The position numbers and the translations under genes are program-made. A stretch of 64,000 nt of DNA from Salinicoccus hispanicus. GTDB taxonomy: Bacteria; Bacillota; Bacilli; Staphylococcales; Salinicoccaceae. The stretch's first letter is position 1, and every line of letters starts with the position of its first letter. Shown piece by piece: positions 49,867 to 60,405 of this stretch. The notes under the pieces are model-generated. The model saw nothing but the letters and a program-made list of their open reading frames with translations, was not told the DNA's origin and made no database searches. The stretch is taken from the NCBI RefSeq assembly GCF_009831115.1, contig NZ_WUUK01000003.1, positions 310,001 through 374,000 of the forward strand, in the 5' to 3' direction.

Positions 49867-50745
49867 ATGGAAGAATTGGATCTTACTACTAGAGAAGGCC
49901 GCTTCAGGCACTTCGGCTCCGTCGACCCGATCGAGGGCATGAAGCCGGTCGAAAAGGAAATGATGGTGGATCTGCAGAGTTCGAAGAAAGACTTCCTGTT
50001 CGAAGTCGACTCTGTAGGGATCAACAACCTGAGCTACCCGGTTGTCATCGGGGATTACCAGTCCGTCGGTACTTTCGAGCTTGCAACAAGTCTTAGAAAA
50101 AATGAAAAAGGCATCAATATGAGCCGCATTCTGGAGTCTCTGGAAACAGAGAATAACGGTGGCGTGCCACTTGAGTTCAATACACTGCAAACTGTACTTG
50201 AAATACTGCGTGCCCGCATGCATCAGGAAGAAGCGGAAATGACAGCCGACGGCAAATGGTATTTCTCAAAACCGAGTCCGCATACCCAGCTTGCCGGCAT
50301 GGCCCATGCCGATGTGAAATACTCGATGAGGATTTCCGACTCAGGTGTCGAGCACAAGCAGCTCGGCATGACCGCAATGGTTACAACACTGTGCCCATGC
50401 TCCAAGGAAATCAGCGAATACAGCGCGCATAACCAGCGCGGCTACGTAAAAGTGCTGCTCGATATCGATCCTGAAGCAGAACTGCCTGAAGACCATAAAG
50501 AGCAGCTTTATGAAATATTGGAAATCAATGCCTCATCCCAGCTCTATCCAATCTTAAAGCGTACAGATGAAAAGATGGTCACAGAACGTGCGTATGAGAA
50601 CCCACGTTTTGTAGAAGACCTTATTCGTCTCATCGCCTATGATCTCGTAGAACTCGACTGGGTCAAAGGCTTCGAACTCGAATGTCGAAATGAGGAAAGC
50701 ATCCACCAGCATGATGCCTTCAGCAGAATGTCATATCAGAAATAA
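49867..50745 (+). CDS. folE2: GTP cyclohydrolase FolE2 (type IB)
   Basis: This 292-residue protein makes 7,8-dihydroneopterin triphosphate for folate. It matches type IB enzymes: [23 protein letters not shown], and the active-site stretch [20 protein letters not shown] with its zinc- or metal-binding cysteine and histidine. The C-terminus has [12 protein letters not shown] and [13 protein letters not shown]. FolE2 works with metals other than zinc and often replaces FolE under zinc limitation. Being in an operon with a zinc enzyme gene (bshB2) is noteworthy. A strong terminator follows. Confidence 0.95.
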   Translation: MEELDLTTREGRFRHFGSVDPIEGMKPVEKEMMVDLQSSKKDFLFEVDSVGINNLSYPVVIGDYQSVGTFELATSLRKNEKGINMSRILESLETENNGGVPLEFNTLQTVLEILRARMHQEEAEMTADGKWYFSKPSPHTQLAGMAHADVKYSMRISDSGVEHKQLGMTAMVTTLCPCSKEISEYSAHNQRGYVKVLLDIDPEAELPEDHKEQLYEILEINASSQLYPILKRTDEKMVTERAYENPRFVEDLIRLIAYDLVELDWVKGFELECRNEESIHQHDAFSRMSYQK

Positions 50746-50750
50746 CCAAT

Positions 50751-50795
50751 AAAGACTGTAGACATGTCACCATAAATGACATGTCTACAGTCTTT
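50751..50795. terminator. Terminator of the yojF-bshB2-folE2 operon
   Basis: Perfect 19-bp arms (50751-50769 / 50777-50795) have a 7-nt loop, with TTTTTATTTT after the stem. Confidence 0.92.
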
Positions 50796-50895
50796 TTATT
50801 TTAATTAAAAAATAAGATGTCCTTATCCATAATGTTATTCTTCAAATTTATACTTAAGATTGACATACGATCAGCACAAAAATTCCCACTACAGA

Positions 50896-51855
50896 TCAGC
50901 TCTGATGGACTTTTACATTCATCCGTGTTGCTCTCCTGGTTGAAATAGCAGAATACAGACTATGAAGTATCATGCCGAAAATAATAAGTACCATACCGAA
51001 AATCGTCAAGGAAGACGGTAAAGCTGTATGTAGTATGATCATTTCTCCAAGGAGCGCAAACAATACTTCGCCTGACTGAGTCGCTTCAACGCCAGCCAAT
51101 TTCGAAGGGTTATCTTTTACGAGTTCTGTAGCATAGAAGAATAATACTGTTGCGATTACACCTGAACTTATAGCAACTATGAATGATTGCGAAACCTGCC
51201 CGCTGCTTGGCAGGCCGTGAACGATTGTTCCATAAACTGCTAGGATTATCCAAAGCGGCATGCTCGCTATGGTCATACCAAGTACACGTTGAATCGTTGT
51301 TAGACTTCCGCCAACCAGCTGCATCATTTTCCTGTTGCCAAGTGGATAGGCAAAAGCAGACACTATCAGTGGCAGAACACATAGGAGAACATCCCGTAAA
51401 GGCACGTTCGATGCATGTTCAAATTGCATGATGAAAACACCTAGAAGAATGATTAAAGAAATCAATACGCTTGCCAGTGGTATCCGTCTGCTGATATCAC
51501 TATTTTGATTCAAGAAAGGTACAAGCAGGGAACCCGCTACGATAGTAATCTGAAAAGTTGCTGCTACCAGCCAGCCTGGACCATAAACTGTAGCGAATGC
51601 AATGGGGGTATAGAAGAATCCAAAACCGATTATACTCCAAAGCAACCAATCGAAAGGGTGTTCACGAAGATGCTTGAGCACTGGTAGAAGCTTTCCTTGA
51701 AAGAACACGATGAGCACAAGTATTGGCAGCATGAAGAAATACCGCAGTGAAGCACTCCATGCCCAGTGACCCCCCGACACTTCCATGGACCTGTTCAAAA
51801 TAAAAGTTACGGAAAAAAATAAAGCGCCGAGAAGACCTAATAAAATAGCTTTCAC
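50896..51855 (-). CDS. Multidrug resistance efflux transporter family protein (EmrE-like DMT)
   Basis: This 319-residue protein has ten hydrophobic helices in two repeats, opening AILLGLLGALFFSVTFILNRSMEVSGGHWAWSASLRYFFMLP and ending in a basic tail (RRATRMNVKVHQS). Family stretches such as WLVAATFQITIVAGSLLVPFL and SKLAGVEATQSGEVLFALLGEM fit the EmrE-type DMT exporters. The start is GTG at 51855, five bases from AGGAGG; in-frame codons upstream have no site. Cargo is unknown. Confidence 0.8.
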   Translation of the reverse strand: MKAILLGLLGALFFSVTFILNRSMEVSGGHWAWSASLRYFFMLPILVLIVFFQGKLLPVLKHLREHPFDWLLWSIIGFGFFYTPIAFATVYGPGWLVAATFQITIVAGSLLVPFLNQNSDISRRIPLASVLISLIILLGVFIMQFEHASNVPLRDVLLCVLPLIVSAFAYPLGNRKMMQLVGGSLTTIQRVLGMTIASMPLWIILAVYGTIVHGLPSSGQVSQSFIVAISSGVIATVLFFYATELVKDNPSKLAGVEATQSGEVLFALLGEMIILHTALPSSLTIFGMVLIIFGMILHSLYSAISTRRATRMNVKVHQS

Positions 51856-51991
51856 ATTAACCTCCTGCTGTTCAACTCTTATAATAAATCGAATACAATT
51901 ATTGTATTCTAAATTTTCTATAAAGTATACAGGATACATTAATTTGTAATTTGTCTACGTTATGACACAGGCAATCTCCGACGGAGACATT

Positions 51992-53230
51992 TTATTTTTC
52001 AAAGATGATATCACGGATCATATAGAATTCCTGGGTGAAAATGGAGTCCTTGATATCATCAATGGTCGCTTCGATTGTATTGAAAGCCTTACATGCTTTT
52101 TCTTTTTCATCCAGATAATAGAGACTCAAGGGATAGACACAGGAACGGATAGCCATCAGAATCCGGTCGACCGGGTATTGGGCAGTCGTCCGGATGTACA
52201 TATCGTCGTGGTACATCTCAACCACTTTCTCGTAATTGCCTTTGAAATAGGCGTGTTCCAATGCGAAAACCGGTCCGTAGAAAGGCATTCCCACCATATT
52301 GCCTTCATCCTTTTCATACACCTTCTGAATCCTGTTTATATAATCTTCATATAGCCTTGCCTGTCTTTCTCTATCATCCACCAGTACATAGAATTTCGGT
52401 ATCGGATTGTCCTCATCAATGATTTCAATTTCGTGTTTATCCTGTCTATTGAATTTTAGATAGCTCTTTATATTCTCGTAGCACATTTCATATTTTTCCT
52501 GTTCCCCGATCAATGCATAGTAATAGCCGAGTATGACATTTTCAGAGAAGAAGTATTTGAAGTTCTCATGTTCATAGGACAGTTGGATCGACTGGGTAAG
52601 AATGTCTTCCAGCGCATCCAGATCTTTCGATAAAGCGAATATGCCTTTGACATAGTAGTAGTCGAGCTCTATCCGCGAATCGTACTCCTTGAAAGAGAGG
52701 ATTTCTTCTTCTGAATCAACAAGACGGTCAAATGCTTCAGTGTAATCCTGACTGTACATGAGTGAGATGGCATCGTTCAATTTATCCCTGACTACCAGGT
52801 GCTGCATACCCATACTTCGATAGAAACTGCTGATTTTCTCGGAATAACTATCTGCCTGCTCGTGATTTTCTTTATAACGGTAGTAAATACGCAGTACATA
52901 ATAAAGTTCCATTCCTTTTACATTTTGCGCCACTTTATCAAGATTAGGGAGGATTTCTTGTTCAATATGCTCAAAAGGGAAAGAGAAAGAACTGTTAAAA
53001 TCTCTATTTTCAAGAACCGATTTCGTCCACGCCTCATCCCCCTCCTGGGTCAGATAGCCGATCGAGACATCCAGCTTCTTTGCGATATGATGCAATGTCT
53101 CCATGGAAGGCTTTGATTTATCGTTCTCTATCAGACTCAGCATGCCTTTAGTAATCTGCTCTCCAGCAAGATCGACCAGCGTCATCTTCTGTTCCTTACG
53201 CAGTTGTCTGATGCGTGCTCCAAGGCTCAT
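51992..53230 (-). CDS. XRE/TPR-type transcriptional regulator (RRNPP/Rgg-like)
   Basis: This 412-residue protein has an N-terminal Cro/CI helix-turn-helix (ARIRQLRKEQKMTLVDLAG, TKGMLSLIENDKSKPSMETLHHIAKKLDVSIGYL). About 320 residues of helical, TPR-like repeats rich in tyrosine and acidic residues follow. This architecture is that of RRNPP regulators, which often bind short peptides. It is longer than typical Rgg/PlcR (about 290 residues). It diverges from an MFS pump gene across twin GTTTAAT-type operators, one of which overlaps its own -10 box. No signal-peptide gene is visible next to it. Confidence 0.82.
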   Translation of the reverse strand: MSLGARIRQLRKEQKMTLVDLAGEQITKGMLSLIENDKSKPSMETLHHIAKKLDVSIGYLTQEGDEAWTKSVLENRDFNSSFSFPFEHIEQEILPNLDKVAQNVKGMELYYVLRIYYRYKENHEQADSYSEKISSFYRSMGMQHLVVRDKLNDAISLMYSQDYTEAFDRLVDSEEEILSFKEYDSRIELDYYYVKGIFALSKDLDALEDILTQSIQLSYEHENFKYFFSENVILGYYYALIGEQEKYEMCYENIKSYLKFNRQDKHEIEIIDEDNPIPKFYVLVDDRERQARLYEDYINRIQKVYEKDEGNMVGMPFYGPVFALEHAYFKGNYEKVVEMYHDDMYIRTTAQYPVDRILMAIRSCVYPLSLYYLDEKEKACKAFNTIEATIDDIKDSIFTQEFYMIRDIIFEK

Positions 53231-53254
53231 ATTTTCATCTCCATAATATTATAT

Positions 53255-53326
53255 GTTTAATTATATTAAACTTTTGTTTGACAAGCAATACTTATACGTT
53301 CTATAATAAGTTTAATTAAATTAAAC
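53255..53326. promoter_or_regulatory. Divergent promoters with paired 17-bp operators
   Basis: GTTTAATTATATTAAAC (53255-53271) and GTTTAATTAAATTAAAC (53310-53326) are near-identical inverted repeats 55 bp apart. The pump promoter, -35 TTGACA (53278-53283) and -10 TATAAT (53302-53307) with an 18-nt spacer, lies between them. The regulator promoter on the minus strand (TTGCTT 53283-53288, TATAAT 53260-53265) overlaps the first operator. Confidence 0.82.
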
Positions 53327-53341
53327 AAATGGGGTGGGGTA

Positions 53342-54709
53342 ATGATTTTCAATCAGCAATTACCTTTACGGGAACGGATCAATTTTGTCGTGTATGCACT
53401 GAGCCGCTTCATTCTGAGCGTCGGCAATTACGTCTATCTTTTCGCAGTCAGCTACTACATCATGTACGAAACTGGATCTGCACTCTACTTTTCCATCAAT
53501 ATGGCCATCAGTGTTGTCGTTACTTTGATTCTGCTTCCCTTCTCGGGTGTATTGAGCGACCTTGGCAATAAAAGAAAAATCATCATCTCGGGAGAAGTTT
53601 TGAATTCTCTGGTGATTCTTGGACTATTCCTCTACACTGTCATCTACGATATCAACCTGATTGCAATCTATATTGTAACGTTTCTGACCTCAATGATTGA
53701 ACCATTCGTTTCCAATGCCTTCCAGACCGCTATAACGGAACTTTTCCATAAGGATAGGATCCAGCAGGTGATGGGCTATACTTCCGCTATCCTGTCCTCC
53801 ACCGTCATTCTGGGGCCGATACTCGGTGGGGTACTGTTCGGCCTCCTGTCCTTCCCGCAGATCATCCTGATTTTCCTGATTGCATTCGTACTCTCCGCTC
53901 TGCTCGATTTTTTCCTGAAATTCGACTTGTATTATGACAAAGCGGTGTATAAGGAAAATGATTCTGACACGGTCGGTTTTAGCAAATTCAAACGCGACAT
54001 CAGCGAGGGATTCATTTTCATTGCCAGAAATAGAGTATTCAAATCCCTGCTGATCATCGCTGCTCTGGTCAACTTCATGTCGGGCGTCATTTCAATATTT
54101 CCTGAAAAGATGATGATCTACGAGCTATCCTTCCAGCCGGAAACTGTCGGTATCGTCAATGCTATAGCTGGCATCGGTGTGCTGATTGGTGGGTTGACTG
54201 TTGCGAGAATGAAAAAGCTCGAAAATCCATTCAGAATGATAAAGAAAGGGTTTCTCGTCTTCGCCGGTCTGGTCGTACTTTATCTGCTGCCATTGTATGT
54301 AGATGCCGGACCGGTACTGATTGTTCTTATGATCGGGGGAATTGGCATTGCGATCACCCTTACATTACAGATCGTCAATATACCCACCAATCTTTTCATT
54401 CAACTCGTTACGCCCCAGCATATCAAAGGCAGAGTGTTTTCCACCATTTCTTTATGTGCAATGAGCATCATGCCTGTTGGTACCATATTTTACGGTTACA
54501 TGTATGATCTCGAACTCTATTGGATCATCAATACAGTCAGTACGCTTCTCATAATCGTTATCGTACTTGTCCTTTTCAATGAAAAACTCATTGAGAGATC
54601 AAAGGAGATGTATGATGCTGCCAAAGTGGAAAATGAAGAACTGGAGGAACCAGCACCTGAAACTTCTGAAGGATTGATGGATCCGAAAGCCGACCCGCAA
54701 AGCATATAG
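53342..54709 (+). CDS. MFS transporter (MDR-type)
   Basis: This 455-residue major facilitator protein has 12 helices. GVLSDLGNKRKIIISGEV is motif A after helix 2; GYTSAILSSTVILGPILGGVLFG and FIQLVTPQHIKGRVFSTISLCAMSIMPVGT are typical of the macrolide-efflux-like (MefA/YttB) set. The C-terminal 35 residues are acidic and cytoplasmic (EELEEPAPETSEG). Strong promoter elements flanked by two operators suggest tight, inducible repression by the divergent XRE/TPR regulator. The substrate is unknown. Confidence 0.87.
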   Translation: MIFNQQLPLRERINFVVYALSRFILSVGNYVYLFAVSYYIMYETGSALYFSINMAISVVVTLILLPFSGVLSDLGNKRKIIISGEVLNSLVILGLFLYTVIYDINLIAIYIVTFLTSMIEPFVSNAFQTAITELFHKDRIQQVMGYTSAILSSTVILGPILGGVLFGLLSFPQIILIFLIAFVLSALLDFFLKFDLYYDKAVYKENDSDTVGFSKFKRDISEGFIFIARNRVFKSLLIIAALVNFMSGVISIFPEKMMIYELSFQPETVGIVNAIAGIGVLIGGLTVARMKKLENPFRMIKKGFLVFAGLVVLYLLPLYVDAGPVLIVLMIGGIGIAITLTLQIVNIPTNLFIQLVTPQHIKGRVFSTISLCAMSIMPVGTIFYGYMYDLELYWIINTVSTLLIIVIVLVLFNEKLIERSKEMYDAAKVENEELEEPAPETSEGLMDPKADPQSI

Positions 54710-54716
54710 ATATGCA

Positions 54717-54753
54717 GAAAGCCCATTTCCTGTTATATAGGAAATGGGCTTTC
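54717..54753. terminator. Bidirectional intrinsic terminator
   Basis: Perfect 15-bp arms (54717-54731 / 54739-54753) have a 7-nt loop. It lies between the convergent MFS and Cof-hydrolase genes. Confidence 0.92.
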
Positions 54754-54761
54754 ATATTCTT

Positions 54762-55661
54762 CTAAACCTCTTTATCTTTTACTCCCGCTTTCTCCCTGTC
54801 CATTTCTTCAAGTGCCTCTTCAATGGCGATTGCGACACCGTCTTCGGTATTCGTTGCTGTCACCTTATCGGCAATGCCTTTGACTTCGGAAGCAGCATTT
54901 CCCATTGCGACAGATGTACCGACGCGTTTGAGCATTGAGATGTCGTTCAGGTTGTCACCGACTGCCATGACATCCTTCATATCAATACCCATGATTTCGG
55001 CCACGTTGGCAAGCGCGATTCCTTTTTGTGCATTGACGTGGGTCAATTCTATATTATGGGGTGCGGATGCGGATACGGCGAGGTTGCCGATTTCATACAA
55101 GCTGTTCTTCGCACGGACAAGCTTCGGCTTGCTGGATGAAGAAGCAAGCAGCTTCAGAACATTTTCATCTTCCCGGTCGAAAATCGCTTTGTAATCGTCG
55201 GTTTCAATCAGCGTGCCGCGCTCGATCCTTTCTTCCATAAAGCTCCGGATTCTGCTTTCATCCGGCTGATGACCCATCTGGCTTGCAAGGTCCTTGAATA
55301 TTTCTATATCCCTTTCGATGCTTGCAGTATATATGGCCCGGTCAGTATAGATCTGATAGAAGATATCTTCAGCTCTGAATACATCGGCCGCCTGTTCAAT
55401 CAGCTCTGAATTCAATGCGTTGGTGGTAAGAATCTCGTGGGATTCATTACGGACTTCTGCACCATTCAGGCAGATGTATGGCAGTTTCATATCTATTTTA
55501 CTGATGACACCATGTGCTTCATAGAAAGCACGTCCTGTAGCAACAACAACCTGAACGCCGCGCTCCATCGCCCGCTTGATCGCTGCCTGGTTGCGGGGAC
55601 TGATTTCGTGGCTCGGAGTGAGCAGGGTGCCATCCATATCCAATGCGATTAGTTTGACCAT
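54762..55661 (-). CDS. Cof-type HAD-IIB family hydrolase
   Basis: This 299-residue HAD phosphatase has motif I LIALDMDGTLL, motif II VVATGRAFYE, a C2B cap domain (about residues 85-195), a lysine in the ALANVAEIMGIDMKDV region, and motif III/IV AVGDNLNDISML. The Cof/YidA group dephosphorylates sugar phosphates and other small phosphates in the cytosol. The C-terminal extension is charged. The ribosome site is AAGGGAG/GGAG. It is monocistronic. Confidence 0.9.
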   Translation of the reverse strand: MVKLIALDMDGTLLTPSHEISPRNQAAIKRAMERGVQVVVATGRAFYEAHGVISKIDMKLPYICLNGAEVRNESHEILTTNALNSELIEQAADVFRAEDIFYQIYTDRAIYTASIERDIEIFKDLASQMGHQPDESRIRSFMEERIERGTLIETDDYKAIFDREDENVLKLLASSSSKPKLVRAKNSLYEIGNLAVSASAPHNIELTHVNAQKGIALANVAEIMGIDMKDVMAVGDNLNDISMLKRVGTSVAMGNAASEVKGIADKVTATNTEDGVAIAIEEALEEMDREKAGVKDKEV

Positions 55662-55710
55662 AAGCTCTCCAAAACTCCCTTATTGTTTTAGTTTCATTTT
55701 ATCAGAAAAT

Positions 55711-56890
<1,180 letters not shown>

Positions 56891-56917
56891 TTTGCCGCCT
56901 CCGATTAGAAAAAATAA

Positions 56918-56935
56918 GAAGGCAACCCTGCCTTC
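56918..56935 (-). terminator. Terminator of the kbl-threonine dehydrogenase operon
   Basis: On the minus strand GAAGGCA-GGGT-TGCCTTC is followed by TTATTTTTTC. It starts one base after the dehydrogenase stop. Confidence 0.88.
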
Positions 56936-57880
56936 CTACTTCTTATTTCGTATCGCTTCCAGCATGGTTTCCGTCATTTTTTCAAGATCATACTCCGGTT
57001 GGAATCCCCACTGTCGCTTTGCTTCATTTGAATCTATTGCGTTCGGCCAGCTCGCTGCGATACCCTGGCGCACAGGGTCAACGTCATAGTCGAGCGTAAA
57101 ACCCGGTATATGCTTCCTTATTTCATTGGCAACCATTTCCGGATTGATGCTCATGGCAGTGACGTTGAACGCATTGCGGTCGACAAGCTGAGCAGGATCC
57201 GCTTCCATCAGCTTGATGATGGCGTCTATCGCGTCATCCATGTACATCATGTCCATATTGGTACTCTTGTCGATGAACGATGTATAAGTGCCATTTCTGA
57301 CAGCTTCAAAATATATTTCGACAGCATAGTCTGTCGTCCCGCCTCCAGGTTCCTTGACGTGGGAGATGAGACCGGGGAAGCGGAGTCCTCTAGTGTCGAC
57401 ACCAAATTTTTCAAAATAGTAGTCGCACAGCAGCTCCCCAGCAACTTTATTTACGCCATACATGGTTGTCGGACGCTGGATTGTGACCTGTGGTGTATTT
57501 TCTTTTGGCGTGGAAGGACCAAAAGCCCCGATTGAACTTGGCGTGAAAAATTTGAGATCATATTCGTGCGCCGTCTCCAGTGCATTCATCAGACCCCCCA
57601 TATTGATGTCCCATGCAAACTGCGGATTTTTTTCCGCTGTCGCACTGAGCAGTGCCGCCATATGCATGATTGTATCCGGCTTGAACTCGGATACGATCGT
57701 CTTCATCCGTTCCATATCCCGGACATCCAGAATTTCAAACGGCAGACCTTTCAGACTCTCATCTTCAGGCGCCTTTATATCTGTAGGAAGTACATTGTCC
57801 TCCCCATATTTTTCCCTCAGTTTCAAAGTGAGCTCTGTACCGATCTGGCCGAGCGCACCTGTAATTAGAATTCGTTCCAT
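56936..57880 (-). CDS. NAD-dependent L-threonine 3-dehydrogenase, epimerase-like (SDR type)
   Basis: This 314-residue extended SDR has nucleotide motif [12 protein letters not shown], the catalytic Tyr-Lys in [12 protein letters not shown], and [21 protein letters not shown] plus [10 protein letters not shown]. The segment [24 protein letters not shown] is characteristic of SDR-type threonine dehydrogenases rather than sugar epimerases. The product 2-amino-3-ketobutyrate is the substrate of Kbl, whose gene lies 16 nt upstream. Together they turn threonine into glycine and acetyl-CoA. Confidence 0.9.
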   Translation of the reverse strand: MERILITGALGQIGTELTLKLREKYGEDNVLPTDIKAPEDESLKGLPFEILDVRDMERMKTIVSEFKPDTIMHMAALLSATAEKNPQFAWDINMGGLMNALETAHEYDLKFFTPSSIGAFGPSTPKENTPQVTIQRPTTMYGVNKVAGELLCDYYFEKFGVDTRGLRFPGLISHVKEPGGGTTDYAVEIYFEAVRNGTYTSFIDKSTNMDMMYMDDAIDAIIKLMEADPAQLVDRNAFNVTAMSINPEMVANEIRKHIPGFTLDYDVDPVRQGIAASWPNAIDSNEAKRQWGFQPEYDLEKMTETMLEAIRNKK

Positions 57881-57896
57881 TACTGTACTCCTTAGA

Positions 57897-59087
57897 TTAT
57901 GAGATTACATCGAGTTCCTTACCGACTTTTTCATACGCTTCCAATGCCCGGTCGAGCATTTCCTTCGTATGTGCAGCTGTCGGCATATTCCTCACTCGGC
58001 CGGTACCTTTTGGAACCGTCGGGAAGACGATGGATTTGGCATATACGCCCTCCTGCATCAGACGTTTTGAAAATTCCTGTGTCGTCTTTTCATCACCGAT
58101 GATGCATGGTGTAATCGGCGTTTCTGAATTGCCGATCTCAAATCCGAGTTTTCTCAATCCGTCTTTCAGGTAGTTGCCATTCTCCCAAAGCTGGTCATGC
58201 AGTTCGGCGGATGCCATCAGCATGCGCACCGCTTCGGTGATCGCCCGCGTGTCCCCAGGTGTCAGGGAAGTGGAGAATAGGAATGGGCGTGCTGCCACTT
58301 TCAGATAGTCGATGAGATCCTGGGATCCCGCAATGTAGCCGCCGACAACACCAATGGCCTTCGACAGCGTACCCATCTGGATATCGACATCCTTCTCAAG
58401 GCCAAAGTGCTTCACTGTACCTGCACCTTTACCCATGACGCCGGAACCATGTGCATCATCCACATAGGTGATGAGATCGAATTCCTTGGCTATATCGACG
58501 ATTTCAGGCAGCAGTGCCACATCGCCGTCCATTGAGAATACACCATCGGTGATATACATGACCTTTCTATACTGGCCGGATTCGACCGCTTCCTTGGCCT
58601 TCTGTCTCAGATCGGCCATATCCGAATGATTGACCCGGATGATTTTTGCGCGTGATAGCTTGCAGCCATCAATGATTGAAGCGTGGTTCAATTCATCAGA
58701 CAGAATGGCATCTTCCTTGCCCATGACCGCCTGTATGGCCGCCATGTTGCAGTTGAAGCCGGACTGGAATGCGACTGCTGCTTCCGTCCCCTTGAATTCA
58801 GCGAGCGTCTCCTCCAGTTCCACATGCAGATCGAGTGTGCCGTTGATTGTACGCACAGCACCTGCGCCGACACCATGGGAATCGATTGCTTCCTTGGCCA
58901 CCTTCTTAAGTGTCTCGTTCGTCGCAAGACCAAGGTAGTTGTTGGAAGACAGATTGACCAGTCTTTCCCCTTCAATTGTGATTTCAGGGCCGTTGGCACC
59001 TTCCACCACATTGATTTCATTATAAAGACCATTTTCTTTCAATTCCTGCAGATTCGATGCAAGATATTCATCCAAAATTTTAGACAT
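57897..59087 (-). CDS. kbl: Glycine C-acetyltransferase (2-amino-3-ketobutyrate CoA ligase)
   Basis: This 396-residue PLP enzyme of the alpha-oxoamine synthase family has [56 protein letters not shown], and the PLP lysine in [18 protein letters not shown]. It cleaves 2-amino-3-ketobutyrate with CoA to glycine and acetyl-CoA. The ATG at 59087 is nine bases from AGGAGG; a TTG two codons earlier is less suited. It is first in an operon with the threonine dehydrogenase gene. Confidence 0.94.
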   Translation of the reverse strand: MSKILDEYLASNLQELKENGLYNEINVVEGANGPEITIEGERLVNLSSNNYLGLATNETLKKVAKEAIDSHGVGAGAVRTINGTLDLHVELEETLAEFKGTEAAVAFQSGFNCNMAAIQAVMGKEDAILSDELNHASIIDGCKLSRAKIIRVNHSDMADLRQKAKEAVESGQYRKVMYITDGVFSMDGDVALLPEIVDIAKEFDLITYVDDAHGSGVMGKGAGTVKHFGLEKDVDIQMGTLSKAIGVVGGYIAGSQDLIDYLKVAARPFLFSTSLTPGDTRAITEAVRMLMASAELHDQLWENGNYLKDGLRKLGFEIGNSETPITPCIIGDEKTTQEFSKRLMQEGVYAKSIVFPTVPKGTGRVRNMPTAAHTKEMLDRALEAYEKVGKELDVIS

Positions 59088-59223
59088 TCTCAATCTCCTC
59101 CTCTTTCTTTTATCATATCATAAGTGCAACGCGACATAGAATTGAAAACGTGAGTTTTAATATGTTTCAAAAAGTACGAAAATTTGATAAAATTATGTAA
59201 TATAATTTATGGAGGCGAAATAC

Positions 59224-60405
59224 ATGACAATAGATGACATCGTGAAGACCGTCATGCCGGACATGGTACAGGACAGACGGTATCTGCATATGCACCCTGA
59301 AGTTTCATTTCATGAAAAAGAAACCTATAACTACATATTGGAGCGCCTGAAGCAATACTCGGACGTGACTGTCAGAGAAGGCGTCGGCGGCGGTGGACTG
59401 CTTGCGACAATCGGCAGTGACCCCCATCCGCATATTGCCATACGTTCAGATTTCGATGCTCTGCCTATACAGGATGAGAAGGATGTACCCTACAGATCGA
59501 CAGTGGATGGTGTCATGCATGCGTGTGGACATGATGCGCATACAAGTACGCTGCTCGCACTGCTTGATCTTGTTCATAAAAACCGAAACCATCTTAATGG
59601 GAGCATTTCATTCATTTTCCAGTTTGCAGAGGAAGTCCAGCCGGGAGGTGCCATCTCCATGGTTGAAGACGGTGTACTTGAAGGCATCGATAAAGTATAT
59701 GGACAGCACTACTGGAGCCAGTATCCGACTCACCAGATCAAAACGAAGACAGGCCCTGTCATTTCAAGCCCTGATATGTTCAAGATCAGGATCCAGGGCA
59801 CAGGGGGGCATGCCGCGCATCCGCATAATGCGGTAGATCCCATTGTCATTGCAGCTGAACTCATCACCAATCTGCAGACTGTCGTCGCAAGACAGGTCTC
59901 CCCTCTCGACAATGCCGTCGTCACTGTCGGCAAGGTCAGCTCCGGCGATGCCTTCAACGTCATCCCGGATACAGCTGAACTCGTCGGAACAGTACGGACA
60001 TTCGATTTCAAGGTCAAGGAAAAGATCAGGGACATCTTCCAGAAGGAAGCAGCACTCACTGCAGAAAAACGCGGTGCGACAGCCGAAGTGCAATACGATT
60101 TCGGATACCCTGCGGTCATCAATCATGAAACCGAGGCAGATGTCATCCGTCAGGCTGCCGGGGAGATCGGCCTTGATTTTGAAGAAGCGAAGCCACTGAT
60201 GATCGGCGAAGACTTTTCCTACTACATCAACGAACGTCCGGGCGCCTTCTTCTTTACCGGCTCCGGCAATGCCGACAAGCTGAGCGACTATGTCCACCAT
60301 CATCCAAGATTCGATATGGATGAAGATGCCATGGCAAGCGGCCTCGCAATGTTCATGAAAATTCTGGAGATCGAGAAGGTGATTGAATGGAAACATCAGT
60401 CGTAG
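59224..60405 (+). CDS. M20-family amidohydrolase, paralogue 1
   Basis: This 393-residue N-acyl-amino-acid amidohydrolase-type peptidase has metal ligands in MHACGHDAHTS, QFAEEVQPGGA, YGQHYW and the C-terminal HHPRFDMDEDAM. The small dimerisation domain lies about 180-290 (GTGGHAAHPHNAVDPI, then SGDAFNVIPDTAEL). It removes acyl groups from amino acids or related amides in the cytosol. The start at 59224 is eight bases from GGAGG. It is first of three adjacent M20 genes and overlaps the next by 19 nt. Confidence 0.9.
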   Translation: MTIDDIVKTVMPDMVQDRRYLHMHPEVSFHEKETYNYILERLKQYSDVTVREGVGGGGLLATIGSDPHPHIAIRSDFDALPIQDEKDVPYRSTVDGVMHACGHDAHTSTLLALLDLVHKNRNHLNGSISFIFQFAEEVQPGGAISMVEDGVLEGIDKVYGQHYWSQYPTHQIKTKTGPVISSPDMFKIRIQGTGGHAAHPHNAVDPIVIAAELITNLQTVVARQVSPLDNAVVTVGKVSSGDAFNVIPDTAELVGTVRTFDFKVKEKIRDIFQKEAALTAEKRGATAEVQYDFGYPAVINHETEADVIRQAAGEIGLDFEEAKPLMIGEDFSYYINERPGAFFFTGSGNADKLSDYVHHHPRFDMDEDAMASGLAMFMKILEIEKVIEWKHQS

